Positions 19,688 through 29,548 of a stretch of 64,000 nucleotides of DNA are shown here, in pieces. A model generated the notes under the pieces. The model searched no databases, had not been told where the DNA came from, and saw only the letters and a list, made by a program, of their open reading frames with translations. The stretch's first letter is position 1; each line of letters starts with the position of its first letter. Both the position numbers and the translations under genes were made by a program. The stretch comes from an uncultured Clostridium sp. (lineage in GTDB: Bacteria > Bacillota > Clostridia > TANB77 > CAG-508). The DNA lies in NCBI GenBank assembly GCA_947572725.1, contig CANPDB010000002.1, forward strand, positions 22,849 through 86,848, in the 5' to 3' direction.

Positions 19688-21718
19688 TTAAAATAATGTT
19701 CTAATTTTTTTAATTAAATAATGACTTCCACCATCTGCATTATTTTGCGTATTTTCAACCATACTTATAATAAGCCAATCATTACCATCAGACTTATTTA
19801 CTGTAAAACAATCAAACCAACCCAAAGTACCACTTTCTGTATCTTCACTAGAAGTTTTTAATTCTGCTGTTCCTGTTTTTCCTGCAATAGTTAATCCTGA
19901 TATTTTCATATCATTTGCATTTCCTTCTTTATTTTCTATAGTTTGAATTAAAGTATCTTTAATTGTATCTACTGCTTCTTCAGTAAATACAGATTCTTTC
20001 CAAGTTATTCCTTTTTCATCATCATATTTAATTATTGGTTTTATCATATTTCCATTATTTGAAAATGCTGAATAAACAGAAGCCATATGGATAGGGTTAA
20101 CTAACACACTTCCTTGTCCATATCCTGTATCTGCTAACTTTGTTTCTCCTTTTATTTTAGTTTCATTGTTATTAGCATATTGTGATTTAGCTAAGCTAAT
20201 AGGAAATTCAACTTGTTCATTAAATCCAATTTTGTTTAGATTTTCTGCAAAAGTAGTTTCACCTATTTTCAAAGCTGTTTGTGCAAAATAAATATTATCT
20301 GAATGTAACATTCCATTTAATAAATTTTTAGCACCATTATATGCTGTTAATGTTGTAATTTTGTAATTTCCCCAACTACTATCTTTTTGCCAACTAGTTC
20401 CACTATAGCCAAAGTCTTCTGATGCATTTATTTTATTTGTTGATAAACCAATTGCTCCTGTAATTGGCTTAAATGTTGAACCTGGGCAATATTTTTGGGT
20501 GAAACGACTGTATAATGGTTTATTTTCATCATTGTTTAATTTTTCCCATTGGCTATTAGTCAAACCAACTACAAAATCATTTGAATCAAATGTTGGTGTA
20601 CTAACTAAGGACAGTAATTCCCCTGTTTTTGGATTCATCACTACAAAGAATCCCTTGTCATCTTTCATTTGTTCATATATTTTTGTTTGTAAATTGCTAT
20701 CAATTGTAAGTTTTACATCTTCTCCATCCTTTTTGTCTTGTTTTATTAAGTCTACTTTTCTATTTTTGTTTTCGTCTTCAATATAAATTTCTGTACCGTC
20801 AATTCCTCTTAAAGTTTGTTCATAAGCTAGTTCTAATCCAGATTTTCCAATTACACTATTTGTGTTATAACCTTTTCCCTCATTCTTTTCTAAATCTTCT
20901 TTACTAACTGATTGTACATATCCAATTAAATGTGCTGTTTCTTTTCCTAATGGATATACTCTTCCATCTACTTTGTTTATTAATATTCCTGAAATTTGAA
21001 GTAGCTTTTCTTTTAATTCTGTATTATTATCTGATATTTTCTTTATAGGTACAAATGTATCTTCTTTTACATATGATTTTCCAAGTTGTTCATTTATGTA
21101 TTCTACTGAAACTCCTACTAGTTCAGATATTTTTTGTATATTTTCGTTTTTGTTTTCTCCTAATTTTCCAGGAACAATACCAACAGAAGCAATTTTTCCA
21201 TCTTCAGCTAGTGTATTACCATTTCTATCTAAGATTTCTCCTCTTTTGGCTTTAATTGTTTCTATTCTTACTTTATCATTTTCCTTTAATTCTGGAAAAA
21301 TCATTTTTGATGACCAGTCTATTTTGTTTTCTTTGTTTTGTTTTTTTACAATAGCTGTGTTTGTAAATTCAATTTCTCCTGCTGATGTATACATTTTTTC
21401 TTGATATGTAATGTTATAGTTTTTTTCTTCTTTTTTGCATTCTTTTATTTCTACTTTTATATCTGTTGCATCAATTCCTTCGTAAATATTTTGATTTCTT
21501 TTTACGAAAGTTTCTTTATCTGTTAGACTTTTTGCTTCTTCTGTTAATTTTTCATACATTGGCTCATATTCTTTTTTGTTGATTAACTCTACAAAGTCTG
21601 TAAGTGTTTGTTTTGCTGCATCTTCTTCTTTTTTTATAAAGTAAAAAACTCCTTGTACAACTAGTAATATTGTGATTATTATTATTGCAATTATTATTAG
21701 TATTTTTTTGTTTTTCAT
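19688..21718 (-). CDS. Class B penicillin-binding protein (PBP2a/PBP3-like transpeptidase)
   Basis: 676 aa, membrane-anchored by one N-terminal helix (residues 5-28). Next come an NTF2-like domain (about 32-145, as in MecA), a PBP dimerisation domain with RGEILDRNGN, and a transpeptidase domain. The catalytic triad motifs are visible: STFK with the active Ser near 414, SDN near 472 and KTG near 612. It cross-links peptidoglycan stem peptides outside the membrane. The NTF2-like domain places it in the group that includes low-affinity, beta-lactam-tolerant PBPs, but resistance cannot be inferred. It is isolated between two repeat-filled gaps. Confidence 0.93.
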   Translation of the reverse strand: MKNKKILIIIAIIIITILLVVQGVFYFIKKEEDAAKQTLTDFVELINKKEYEPMYEKLTEEAKSLTDKETFVKRNQNIYEGIDATDIKVEIKECKKEEKNYNITYQEKMYTSAGEIEFTNTAIVKKQNKENKIDWSSKMIFPELKENDKVRIETIKAKRGEILDRNGNTLAEDGKIASVGIVPGKLGENKNENIQKISELVGVSVEYINEQLGKSYVKEDTFVPIKKISDNNTELKEKLLQISGILINKVDGRVYPLGKETAHLIGYVQSVSKEDLEKNEGKGYNTNSVIGKSGLELAYEQTLRGIDGTEIYIEDENKNRKVDLIKQDKKDGEDVKLTIDSNLQTKIYEQMKDDKGFFVVMNPKTGELLSLVSTPTFDSNDFVVGLTNSQWEKLNNDENKPLYSRFTQKYCPGSTFKPITGAIGLSTNKINASEDFGYSGTSWQKDSSWGNYKITTLTAYNGAKNLLNGMLHSDNIYFAQTALKIGETTFAENLNKIGFNEQVEFPISLAKSQYANNNETKIKGETKLADTGYGQGSVLVNPIHMASVYSAFSNNGNMIKPIIKYDDEKGITWKESVFTEEAVDTIKDTLIQTIENKEGNANDMKISGLTIAGKTGTAELKTSSEDTESGTLGWFDCFTVNKSDGNDWLIISMVENTQNNADGGSHYLIKKIRTLF

Positions 21719-21810
21719 ATAAATTTTTCTCCTTTAAACCTTATTTGTTTAATCTTTATCTTAGTTTACTTCTATAATAAAACTTTGTCAATATTAATTT
21801 CATTTAACTT

Positions 21811-22033
21811 AAATTATATTTAAAAGATATATTATATGTTTTGAAAGTAATGACGAATGTGACAGGAATAGCGTTAGAAAATGTAGCATTAGAAAATGAG
21901 GGAAGTTCACGGACTTGAGTTTACGAAAGGGCCTGAGTGAAAGAGGCTCGTTTTCTAATGTTACATTTTCTTAGCGTATGTATGGAAACCGAGGAATGAA
22001 TTGAAAAACATATAATATATCTTTTTATATTTA
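21811..22033. repeat. Two-level inverted repeat between the MFS and PBP genes
   Basis: The outer arms are TTTAAAAGATATATTATATG (left) and CATATAATATATCTTTTTAT (right). Nested inside is a second palindrome, with GCGTTAGAAAATGTAGCATT on the left and AATGTTACATTTTCTTAGCG on the right. The centre is GC-richer. The right outer arm overlaps the MFS stop codon. The composition of the inner and outer arms differs, as if one palindrome had inserted into the tip of another. Confidence 0.75.
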
Positions 22034-23312
22034 ATTATTATAAATTTCATTTTCCCCATATTGTTCAGGCTTTAACCCTAATCTAGTTTTCATATAACTA
22101 ATCAAACTAATTGAAATAATCGTCAAGAAAATCCCAACCAATACCATAGCATTAGCAGTAGTAGTAATATCTAACAAATAAGAACCCAAGAAACCTATAA
22201 TTGCTCTAAGAAAGTTCTTCATCATAGCATTTGCAGCATAAATCTGTGTTAATATCTTTGGACTTGAAAAATTTCCTAAATATCTAGTAGTTAACACCAA
22301 ACTTATGCCCTTATCTATATTAATAATAACACTAGCTACTGTGATTACTAATAAAGATATTATATAAGGAACATTAAATATAACTGTTAGTCCTTCAGCT
22401 AAGATTGCCACAGTCGTTGATATTAGTATTGCTGATAAAGTTTTATTTCTTAATTTTTTATGAAATTCAAGTTGCATTTTTGAGCCTACTGAAGAAGCTA
22501 TTCCTACAATTGCTGTAACTATTGTAATAACTTGTGCTCCGTGTTCCTATATCAACTAATACACTATTTCTATAAGTTGATATTAAGCAAAAAGTTCCCC
22601 AAGTAATTCCTGAATATAAAAACAAGCTTCTTAATCTTTGTGATTTTATAATAAATGAAAATGCTTCTTTTAACTCTTTAAAATAGTGATGAGTTTCTTT
22701 TTTCCCTTCAATAGCTTGTTTCTTTTTAACTTCTTGTATATCCTTAAATCCAAAAGCCATAATAGTTGAAGCGATTGTAAACAGTAAAGCAGCAATCATT
22801 GGAATGTATGGATTTATTACATACAAAGAACCAGCAAATACAGATGTAATTGCGTTAATTAAAAAATATTTTTGAAATCCTTTTCCTTCTAATTTTGAAA
22901 AAATATCAGATTTTCGTTTTGTATCTGGAATAGAATATTCTAATAAAGCTTCATCTGATATATCTTTTAAAGAAAAACATAAAGAACTAATAAATTGTGC
23001 GAAAATAAGAGTTTGAACATCTTTCACATTCATAATTAATAAGACAAATGCTACATTAAAAACATTTGCTAATATTGTACATTTCTTTGTACCTACTTTA
23101 TCTATAAAAATACTTGCAGGTATTTGCAAAAAAATCATAAATACTGCATAAAAAGATGTAGATAACACTACTTCTGCTGGTGTGATATTTTTTACTTGTG
23201 TTAAAAATAAAAATTCGATCGCATAATAAAAAATCAAATCTAGTGATATTGCTCTATATATGGAATATATTTTCATATTTTGTTTTCTTGCGTTTACTAA
23301 CTCTTTATTCAT
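22031..23312 (-). CDS. MFS transporter, read through one CGG +1 frameshift
   Basis: Two overlapping frames together give a 426-aa major facilitator protein with about 12 helices, the usual MFS size. The first frame ends STYRNSVLVDIGT, then CGG (22539-22541). Skipping the C gives GAQVITIVTAIVGIASSVGS and runs on into the second half. The loop between helices 2 and 3 (IFIDKVGTKKC) matches the MFS motif A position. The substrate is unknown; multidrug-type relatives are common. The ATG at 23312 has AAAGGAG. Conventional annotation would split it or call it broken. Confidence 0.87.
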
Positions 23313-23332
23313 TTGTATTTTTCTCCTTTAAT

Positions 23333-23396
23333 TACAATTCATAGTTACTAATCTTATATAAAATTTATTAGTACTTATTTACACTATGAATATAAT
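23333..23396. repeat. Hairpin upstream of the MFS gene
   Basis: ATTCATAGTTACTAAT pairs with ATTAGT and ACTATGAAT across a short AT loop. It sits between the Mbeg1-like gene and the MFS gene and resembles the GTTACAATTCAC repeat family. Confidence 0.55.
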
Positions 23397-23419
23397 ATCT
23401 AATATTATAGTTAATCGTT

Positions 23420-24520
23420 TTAAGCTTGTTTTCTAAAGTTGATTTTTGGCTTATTTATCTTTATATTGCTTCTTGCTATTGTAAAAAACACATTTAGTGT
23501 TTTTGTCATAATTTCTTTACTTTCATCATCAATATTTTTATATGCATTTAACATTGTTAATGCATTCGTAAATTTTTTGCTACTAAACTCTGATAAAGTT
23601 TCTATCTCTGTAGTATTTAATATTTCAAAAAATGTATCGATAAATTTTTCTCTTTGTTTTGGATCTACTTCTTTTAACCAGTTAGTAATTGTTTTATCAA
23701 TAAATTCACTAGAATTTGTAAGTTCATCTTTTACAAATTTTGTTCCTAATACTTGCCATGTATATAAATCGTGTTGCATAATTCCAGTTTGTGTGCTTTT
23801 TAAAATAGTAATTTCTTCTTTATGATTTAGTAATCTTCCAATTATTGAGGTTTGTGGGATATATGTATGTACTTTATTTAATATATTTTTATATTCCTCA
23901 CTTTCTACTACTTTATCACAAAATCCTGGGCCATCATTATTATACACATTAATAATTTTTTCTTGTACTTCTTCTTTGCAAAATGCTGCTGCATATACTG
24001 CTAGATTTCCACCTTTTGAATGCCCTCCAATACGTATTTTACTTTTATATGTACTAGCAATATTTTCAATATATTTTACTGCATCTATTTGCGCTGGAAC
24101 CAGTTCACTAAAACTCATATTGAAGTCTTCTTTCCATCCTATTACTGTATTATCTGTTCCTCTATATGCAACATATATTGTATCATCTGGCATAATAATG
24201 GTTATAGCTGAAAATTGTTTTTCGTGTATTGGATCTATTTTGTTGATGTATTTTGTAAGTTTCATTTTTCCAAATCTTTCGCTCGTAGCTAATACTGGAA
24301 ATAAATTAATGTCTTCCTGTTGTAATATTCTTCCTGTTGTTCCTCTTTCTTGATATCTTTTATAGCTTTCTTCAATTGTAATTTCTTCATTTTCTTCTAT
24401 CAATTCGTCAAATGGAAAATATGATAAACGTGATAATATTAAGCTATCTATTTCGTTAAATCTATCATTGCAAATGCTTAAGTCTCCTCTCCATTCTATA
24501 TAATCGTAAATATTTGACAT
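23420..24520 (-). CDS. Mbeg1-like alpha/beta hydrolase (DUF2974)
   Basis: 366 aa from the ATG at 24520, which follows AAAAGGAGATAG; the frame is open further upstream without a ribosome site. The central part has VAYRGTDNTVIGWKEDFNM and the nucleophile elbow GGHSKGGNLAVYAA (GxSxG with Ser), typical of the DUF2974 lipase-like family. Its substrate is unknown; members act on lipids or esters. No signal peptide, so cytoplasmic. The helical C-terminal part (from about residue 260) is less conserved. Confidence 0.88.
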   Translation of the reverse strand: MSNIYDYIEWRGDLSICNDRFNEIDSLILSRLSYFPFDELIEENEEITIEESYKRYQERGTTGRILQQEDINLFPVLATSERFGKMKLTKYINKIDPIHEKQFSAITIIMPDDTIYVAYRGTDNTVIGWKEDFNMSFSELVPAQIDAVKYIENIASTYKSKIRIGGHSKGGNLAVYAAAFCKEEVQEKIINVYNNDGPGFCDKVVESEEYKNILNKVHTYIPQTSIIGRLLNHKEEITILKSTQTGIMQHDLYTWQVLGTKFVKDELTNSSEFIDKTITNWLKEVDPKQREKFIDTFFEILNTTEIETLSEFSSKKFTNALTMLNAYKNIDDESKEIMTKTLNVFFTIARSNIKINKPKINFRKQA

Positions 24521-24629
24521 ATTTCTATCTCCTTTTATACTTTCTCGCATATTTTTGTCTTATTTTATCATACAAAATTTTAAAAGTCTATCTTATATAT
24601 TATCTATTTTAGCAAAAGCTTCATCTAAA

Positions 24630-24784
24630 GTTACTAGTAAGCCTTAGAATTATTTGCTCGCTCCCAGAAGTTTATATATTCAATTTTTTAGGCTCCTCCA
24701 AGTAATTCCTACTCGTATCCTCATAAAAAATTGAATATATAAACTCCTTCGCGCTATTTAAAATTATTAAGGTTGACTAGTAAC
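24630..24784. repeat. Large nested palindrome, core family, copy at 24.6 kb
   Basis: The core ends GCTCGCTCCCAGAAG and CTTCGCGCTA are the same as in the 19.3 kb copy. Here the outer arms are GTTACTAGTAAGCCTTA and TAAGGTTGACTAGTAAC, which are unrelated to those of the other copies. A half-copy of yet another version (AGTTACTGTAGTGAGTAGAT) follows to about 24834. Confidence 0.85.
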
Positions 24785-24863
24785 CATATAAAAGTTACTG
24801 TAGTGAGTAGATAACTAGAAGTCTGAATAATAACATCTAAAAAATAAAATTCAAGCACAAAAA

Positions 24864-25215
24864 AAGAGCAAATCTGTAAGCCGGGTTCTGTCTTTTAAAA
24901 TAGCCATTTATCTAGGATATATATTACTATATATCTCAAGCCACGCAATTTAAGAAGGCGCCGAGCAGACTTAATCTTCTTATTTAGGTGTTGCTCCAGA
25001 TGGGGTTTACACTGTCCCATTATGTCACCATAATGGCGGTGAGCTCTTGCCTCGCCTTTTCACCCTTACCTAAAATTAATTAGGCGGTTATTTTCTGTTG
25101 CACTTTCCTTAAGGTTACCCTCACTAGACGTTATCTAGCATCTTTGCTCTATGGAGCCCGGACTTTCCTCTCGTAATTCCTTTCGGATATTTACCAGCGA
25201 CTATTCAATTTACTC
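24864..25215 (-). ncRNA. rnpB: RNase P RNA, class A
   Basis: The catalytic RNA that matures the 5' ends of tRNAs. On the minus strand the universally conserved blocks are present: GAGGAAAGTCCGGGCTCC near the 5' end, GAGGGTAACC, the central GGTAAGGGTGAAAAGG region, AAACCCCATCTGGAGCAA, and near the 3' end ACAGAACCCGGCTTAC, which pairs back to the first block. It is followed by a T run. The ends are placed by eye within about 10 nt. Confidence 0.95.
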
Positions 25216-25259
25216 TTTTATTATTCTACCATAAATAAACTATTATGGCAATCGCTTAA

Positions 25260-25475
25260 AATTTAATTATTATAGTTTAAGTATATATAATTCTAATAGC
25301 GCGAAGAGGATAGTATTTATATATTTTGTAGTGAGCTTGTGGGGACCGTTCAAAAATTCTCAAAAGTTCTATGAACTTTTGTTAGAATTTTTAGAATGGG
25401 GATAACGTAAAAATATATAAATACTCTCCTCTGGGAGCGAGTAGTTTTAAATTTATAAACTATAATAGTTAAATT
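25260..25475. repeat. Large nested palindrome, core family, long version
   Basis: The outer arms (ATTATTATAGTTTA and TAAACTATAATAGTTAA) enclose TAGCGCGAAGAGG and CCTCTGGGAGCGAGTA. Next inward are TAGTATTTATATATTTT and its complement. An extra inner hairpin (CAAAAGTTC and GAACTTTTG) and the phrase GTGGGGACCGTTC form the tip. The inner 150 bp are almost identical to the 26976-27192 copy, whose outer arms are different. Confidence 0.85.
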
Positions 25476-26478
25476 TTAATTTTCACTTTTTCTACTTTTA
25501 TCAATGTTTTCAATTTCTTCAACTATATTTTTATATTTAATTAAAAATATACTTTTATCTTGTAATTGAACTGCATTTTTTAGTTCGTTTAGCATAATAT
25601 ACATTCTATTGATATTATATTGTTTACTAGAATCTATATTTGGACTTGTTAATAATTGTGAGTACACATTAATACCATTTGTAACATCATTCAACATTTC
25701 ATTCCAATTTTCAGATTCTAATTTTGAGTAAGCTTTAAATACATTTGATTTTGTTTCTAATATTCTTTTATATAATTCTTCATTTACTGCATTTGACACA
25801 AATTTTGGAATATAGTCATATAATTTTGATAATTGTTTTAATGTTTCTTCTTTATTTTCATCTTTTATAGATAATACCAAATTATCAAATTCTTTGTTAA
25901 ATGCTAATATATCATCTTGATTCAAGTTAATTTTATACAAATCCATCGTAATTGTAGGTATTGATGCATATAAGTTTTCAACTTCATTTTTTACTTCATC
26001 CCAATTAATTTCATTTGATTGGTTTAGTATTCCGCTCATATTTAGTTCATACTTTGTATTGTTTTGTTGTGTATCACCAGAAGATTCACTAGAAGAACTT
26101 GAACCCTGTCCTGAAGAAGATGATGAACTTCCTCCACTACCTTGACTCTCTTCTCCACTTCCACTATCTCCTTCACTTTCTTCTGAAGCTTGTCCTCCGT
26201 CCTTGTCCACTTTTGCTAGAAGTACTGTCAGATGATGATTTACCAGTATTAGTTTCTTTTGATATTTCTCCATAAGATATTTGATAATTTCTTGTTTGAA
26301 TATTATTCATTTTGTTAAATAAGTTAACAAATTTTGATTCTAGAAATTTAATTTCAGCTAGTGATTTACTAGAATCATCACCTTTATTGTTTTTCACTGC
26401 ATTACTATAAATTGTAAAACCTAGTATTACTACAATTGCAAGCAAAACAATATATGCTATTCTTTTAAAATTTTTCAA
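25476..26478 (-). CDS. Ser/Gly-rich membrane-anchored protein, read through one CGG +1 frameshift
   Basis: Two frames join into a protein of about 333 aa. It has a membrane anchor (RIAYIVLLAIVVILGFTIYS), a short coil and then a linker DSTSSKSGQG. At 26197-26199 the zero frame reads CGG. Skipping the C gives GGQASEESEGDSGSGEE and a long Ser/Gly/Glu linker, followed by a helical domain to the C-terminus. The repeat character of the linker is continuous across the shift, which supports the joined reading. TTG at 26478 has GGAGG nine bases upstream; an ATG at 26520 lacks one. No family recognised. Confidence 0.75.
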
Positions 26479-26652
26479 TTCATTAAACCTCCATTTTTCT
26501 ATTTTTTCTAGTATTTGCATTTTTTTGTTACTTTATTCTATGTATAAATTTTTGTATATGATTTATACTAATAAAAGAAAATTTTGTAGTTTTTTCTGTG
26601 TGATTTTTTTATATAATGGTAAAATCTATTATATAAATTGTGGAGATTTAAA

Positions 26653-26934
26653 ATGATTGCAACTGTTAATTTATATAGTGATAAAAAAGGAGAATTGAAT
26701 AGATTTTTAAGTAGTTTTTATAATACAAATTTTGATATTGAAAATAGCTTAAAATGGGAGAAGGAATATAAAAATCCTGTTGAATTAGCAGAAATTATTG
26801 GTGTTTTTTCTGATAATTCTGATGACTATTTGCTTAATATGTGGGTGTCTCTTGATAAAAATGTTTTTATTAATGTTACTGATGATAATTCTGATTTACT
26901 TATTAAGTATTTATATGAGCGTTTTCCTTATTAA
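26653..26934 (+). CDS. Hypothetical protein (93 aa)
   Basis: One of few plus-strand genes. The start at 26653 (MIATVNLYSDKKGELNRF) follows TGGAGA, and a TATAAT box lies at 26612-26617. Acidic, with no membrane segment and no recognised family. The pattern of short strands and helices suggests a small cytoplasmic alpha/beta protein. It is divergent from the Ser/Gly-rich membrane protein gene. Confidence 0.65.
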   Translation: MIATVNLYSDKKGELNRFLSSFYNTNFDIENSLKWEKEYKNPVELAEIIGVFSDNSDDYLLNMWVSLDKNVFINVTDDNSDLLIKYLYERFPY

Positions 26935-26975
26935 AAACTTTGCTTGATTAATATGTTTGTAAAGCAATTTCTAAG

Positions 26976-27192
26976 AACTAATTATATCAATTATAGCAAT
27001 AAAAATTTTCTAATAGCGCGAAGAGGATAGTATTTATATATTTTGTAGTGAGCTTGTGGGGACCGTTCAAAAATCCTCAAAAGTTCTATGAACTTTTGTT
27101 AGGATTTTTAGAATGGGGATAACGAAAAAATATATAAATACTATCCTCTGGGAGCGAGTAGATTATTAGGTAATAATTGATATAATTAGTTT
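26976..27192. repeat. Large nested palindrome, core family, long version, copy at 27 kb
   Basis: The inner part is nearly identical to the 25260 copy (TAGCGCGAAGAGG, GTGGGGACCGTTC, CTGGGAGCGAGTA). The outer arms AACTAATTATATCAATTAT and ATAATTGATATAATTAGTT are unique to this copy and perfectly complementary. It fills the 300-bp gap between the 93-aa gene and dtd. Confidence 0.85.
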
Positions 27193-27234
27193 TTAAAAAT
27201 CGCTACATATTAATTCAATAATTAATAATATAAA

Positions 27235-27672
27235 TCATTTTTCCATAATAATAGTAACTGGTCCATCATTTAATAATTCAATTTTCATATCTGCTCCAAA
27301 TATTCCCTTTTCGACCTTTATATCATTTTTTGAACATTCACTGCAGAAATATTCATATAATTCATTTGCCTGTTCAGGTTTTGCCGCATCTGTAAATGAT
27401 GGCCTATTTCCTTGCGTACAATCTGCATATAATGTAAATTGTGACACAATAAGTAGTTCTCCGCCTACTTCTTTTAAACCTAAATTCATTTTTCCATTTT
27501 CATCTTCAAATACTCTTAATTTACATAGTTTTTTAACTAGATAATCTGCATTTTCAGTATTATCGTTATGCGTAACTCCTAATAACACTAAAAATCCTTT
27601 TCCTATTTTACCTACAACTTTATCTTCTACTTTTACTTGTGCATTTTTTACTCTTTGTATAACCAATTTCAT
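27235..27672 (-). CDS. dtd: D-aminoacyl-tRNA deacylase
   Basis: Removes D-amino acids mischarged onto tRNA, and glycine from tRNA-Ala. 145 aa, normal length. Both hallmark motifs are present: SQFTLYADCTQGNRPSF (the SQFTL signature) and the C-terminal NDGPVTIIM (the GPVT cross-subunit motif). The N-terminus MKLVIQRVKNAQVKVED is typical. It is 5 nt downstream of the zinc-ribbon gene and so is probably in one transcript with it. Confidence 0.97.
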   Translation of the reverse strand: MKLVIQRVKNAQVKVEDKVVGKIGKGFLVLLGVTHNDNTENADYLVKKLCKLRVFEDENGKMNLGLKEVGGELLIVSQFTLYADCTQGNRPSFTDAAKPEQANELYEYFCSECSKNDIKVEKGIFGADMKIELLNDGPVTIIMEK

Positions 27673-27677
27673 TGTTT

Positions 27678-28316
27678 TTATTCATCTTCCTTTTCTTCGT
27701 CCTCTTCTATATCTACATCAGATTCTATAGAAACTGTTTTTTCTAAATTTGTCATTTCATCATCATCATTTTCCTTTGAAGATTTTTTATTTGAAGTCCT
27801 TTCTTCTTTATTTTTTTCATTTTCTTTGTCTGCCTTTTCTCTTATATCATTTTCCAATTCTTCTATAACAATTTGTTTTTCGGTTTCATTATCTTGTTCA
27901 ACTTCTGAATTTTCTAAATCTTCTAATATTTCTACTTCTTTTGGTTGTTGCTCTGTTTGTTTTGCTCCACAATTTGGGCAAAAATTATCTTCTACTTCTA
28001 TTTCTTTATAACATTTTGGACATTGCTTTTTATCTTTTAAATTTAAACATTCCTGTAATAATTCGTTTATTTCATCACTCAACACATCAATTCTAGTACA
28101 TTCTGACTCTAAATCATTTTTTATTGAAATATTTTCTTCTCTAATATGTTTTTCATAAACTTTTCTTCCTATTTCTTCATAAATATCATTTACTTGTGAC
28201 TTTAGCTCATTCATTCTAAATTTTAACTTTGTTTCTTTTGCAATTTTTCCTGTTTTATCAGCAGTCATTTTATAGGCTTCTGATGCCTTTTTACCTAATT
28301 TATCAAAAAATTCCAT
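27678..28316 (-). CDS. Zinc-ribbon, coiled-coil protein
   Basis: 212 aa from the ATG at 28316, which has AAGGAG nine bases upstream. The first 90 residues are helical and basic (KLGKKASEAYKMTADKTGKI). Next comes a zinc ribbon CPKCYKEIEVEDNFCPNCG with four cysteines. The rest is a highly acidic, disordered tail rich in E, D and K. Such proteins are common and poorly characterised in Firmicutes. No membrane segment. Function unknown. Confidence 0.85.
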   Translation of the reverse strand: MEFFDKLGKKASEAYKMTADKTGKIAKETKLKFRMNELKSQVNDIYEEIGRKVYEKHIREENISIKNDLESECTRIDVLSDEINELLQECLNLKDKKQCPKCYKEIEVEDNFCPNCGAKQTEQQPKEVEILEDLENSEVEQDNETEKQIVIEELENDIREKADKENEKNKEERTSNKKSSKENDDDEMTNLEKTVSIESDVDIEEDEEKEDE

Positions 28317-28332
28317 CTTCAAAATCTCCTTT

Positions 28333-28433
28333 TCACATTACAATTCACGGCATTATTAAAATAGTAGTTTAGCTAAAGAGTTATAATATATTATAACTCT
28401 TTAGTGAATATAAATAAGCTATGAACTGTAACT
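28333..28433. repeat. Inverted repeat with TTACAATTCAC outer end
   Basis: TTACAATTCACGG with CTAAAGAGTTATAATA on the left is matched by TATTATAACTCTTTAG and TATGAACTGTAA on the right. It shares the GCTAAAGA segment and outer ends with the 19452-19680 repeat but lacks its inner insert. It is located between gpsA and the zinc-ribbon gene and could serve as a transcription terminator. Confidence 0.75.
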
Positions 28434-28479
28434 TTTTTTTACATTTCTATCAAATTTAGTATTTGAAATTTTTTTATTA

Positions 28480-29460
28480 TTATTCACTTTTTTTCGCTCT
28501 TGTCATTAAATTTTTAACAGCTTTTTGAGGATCTAAATTTTCATAAATAACTTTATATACTGTTTCAACAATTGGCATATCAACATTATGTATCTTGCAT
28601 AATTCATAAGCAACTTCAATATTATCAATACTTTCTATTACCATTCCAACTTCTTGTTTTGTTTCTTCTAAAGATTTTCCTTGTCCTATTAATTTTCCTG
28701 CTCTTCTATTTCTACTATGTTCACTAAGACAAGTTACAATCAAATCTCCTAATCCACTTAAACCATAAAAAGTATCCTTTTTCCCACCTAATTCAACACC
28801 TAATCTTGTTAATTCTCCTAAACCTCTTGTAATTAAAGCTGCAAATGTATTATCTCCTAATCCGATTCCTGCTGCAACACCTGCACAAAATGCAATAATA
28901 TTTTTTAATGCTCCACCTAGTTCAACACCTTTTACGTCATCAGAAGTATAAATTCTCATTTCTTCACACATAAATGTATCTTGAATTAGTGTAAGAACTT
29001 CTTGATGTTTAGAAGCAACTACTAAAACAGTTGGTATACCTGTTGTTACTTCTTCTGCATGACTTGGACCAGACAAGACACCAACTTTTGCTGTTGGCAT
29101 TTCTTCTAAAATAACTTCATCTAAAGTTTTCAAACTATCTTTTTCAAAACCTTTTGAGCAAATAACAACTGGTATATTTCCTACATATTGTTTATATTGT
29201 TTGAATATATTTCTTGTGAATTTTGAAGGTGTAACATGTAAAATAAAATCCACATTAACTAATACTTCTTCAAAATTAGTATAACACTTTATATTATCTG
29301 TTATTACTGCATCTGGTAAAAATTTGCATCTTTTTTCTTCGTTAATTATTCTTTTTTCTTCTTCATCAAAAGACCATATCTTTATATTATTTCCTAACTT
29401 GGCTAAATGAATTGCTAAAGCAACTCCCCAACTTCCACTACCAATTATAGCTATATTCAT
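28480..29460 (-). CDS. gpsA: Glycerol-3-phosphate dehydrogenase (NAD(P)+)
   Basis: Reduces dihydroxyacetone phosphate to sn-glycerol 3-phosphate for phospholipid synthesis. 326 aa, normal. The N-terminal Rossmann motif GSGSWGVALA, SGPSHAEEV, and the catalytic lysine region VKGVELGGALKNIIAFCAG with GLGDLIVTC are all present. It lies directly after plsY, which uses its product, and after der; this gene order is conserved in Firmicutes. Confidence 0.97.
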   Translation of the reverse strand: MNIAIIGSGSWGVALAIHLAKLGNNIKIWSFDEEEKRIINEEKRCKFLPDAVITDNIKCYTNFEEVLVNVDFILHVTPSKFTRNIFKQYKQYVGNIPVVICSKGFEKDSLKTLDEVILEEMPTAKVGVLSGPSHAEEVTTGIPTVLVVASKHQEVLTLIQDTFMCEEMRIYTSDDVKGVELGGALKNIIAFCAGVAAGIGLGDNTFAALITRGLGELTRLGVELGGKKDTFYGLSGLGDLIVTCLSEHSRNRRAGKLIGQGKSLEETKQEVGMVIESIDNIEVAYELCKIHNVDMPIVETVYKVIYENLDPQKAVKNLMTRAKKSE

Positions 29461-29548
29461 TTCTTATTATCTCCTTCTATATTTATATATTACTTACTTT
29501 ATTTTTGTTTCTTAGTTTTTATTACTTGTTATAATTCAAAGTTTCTAT

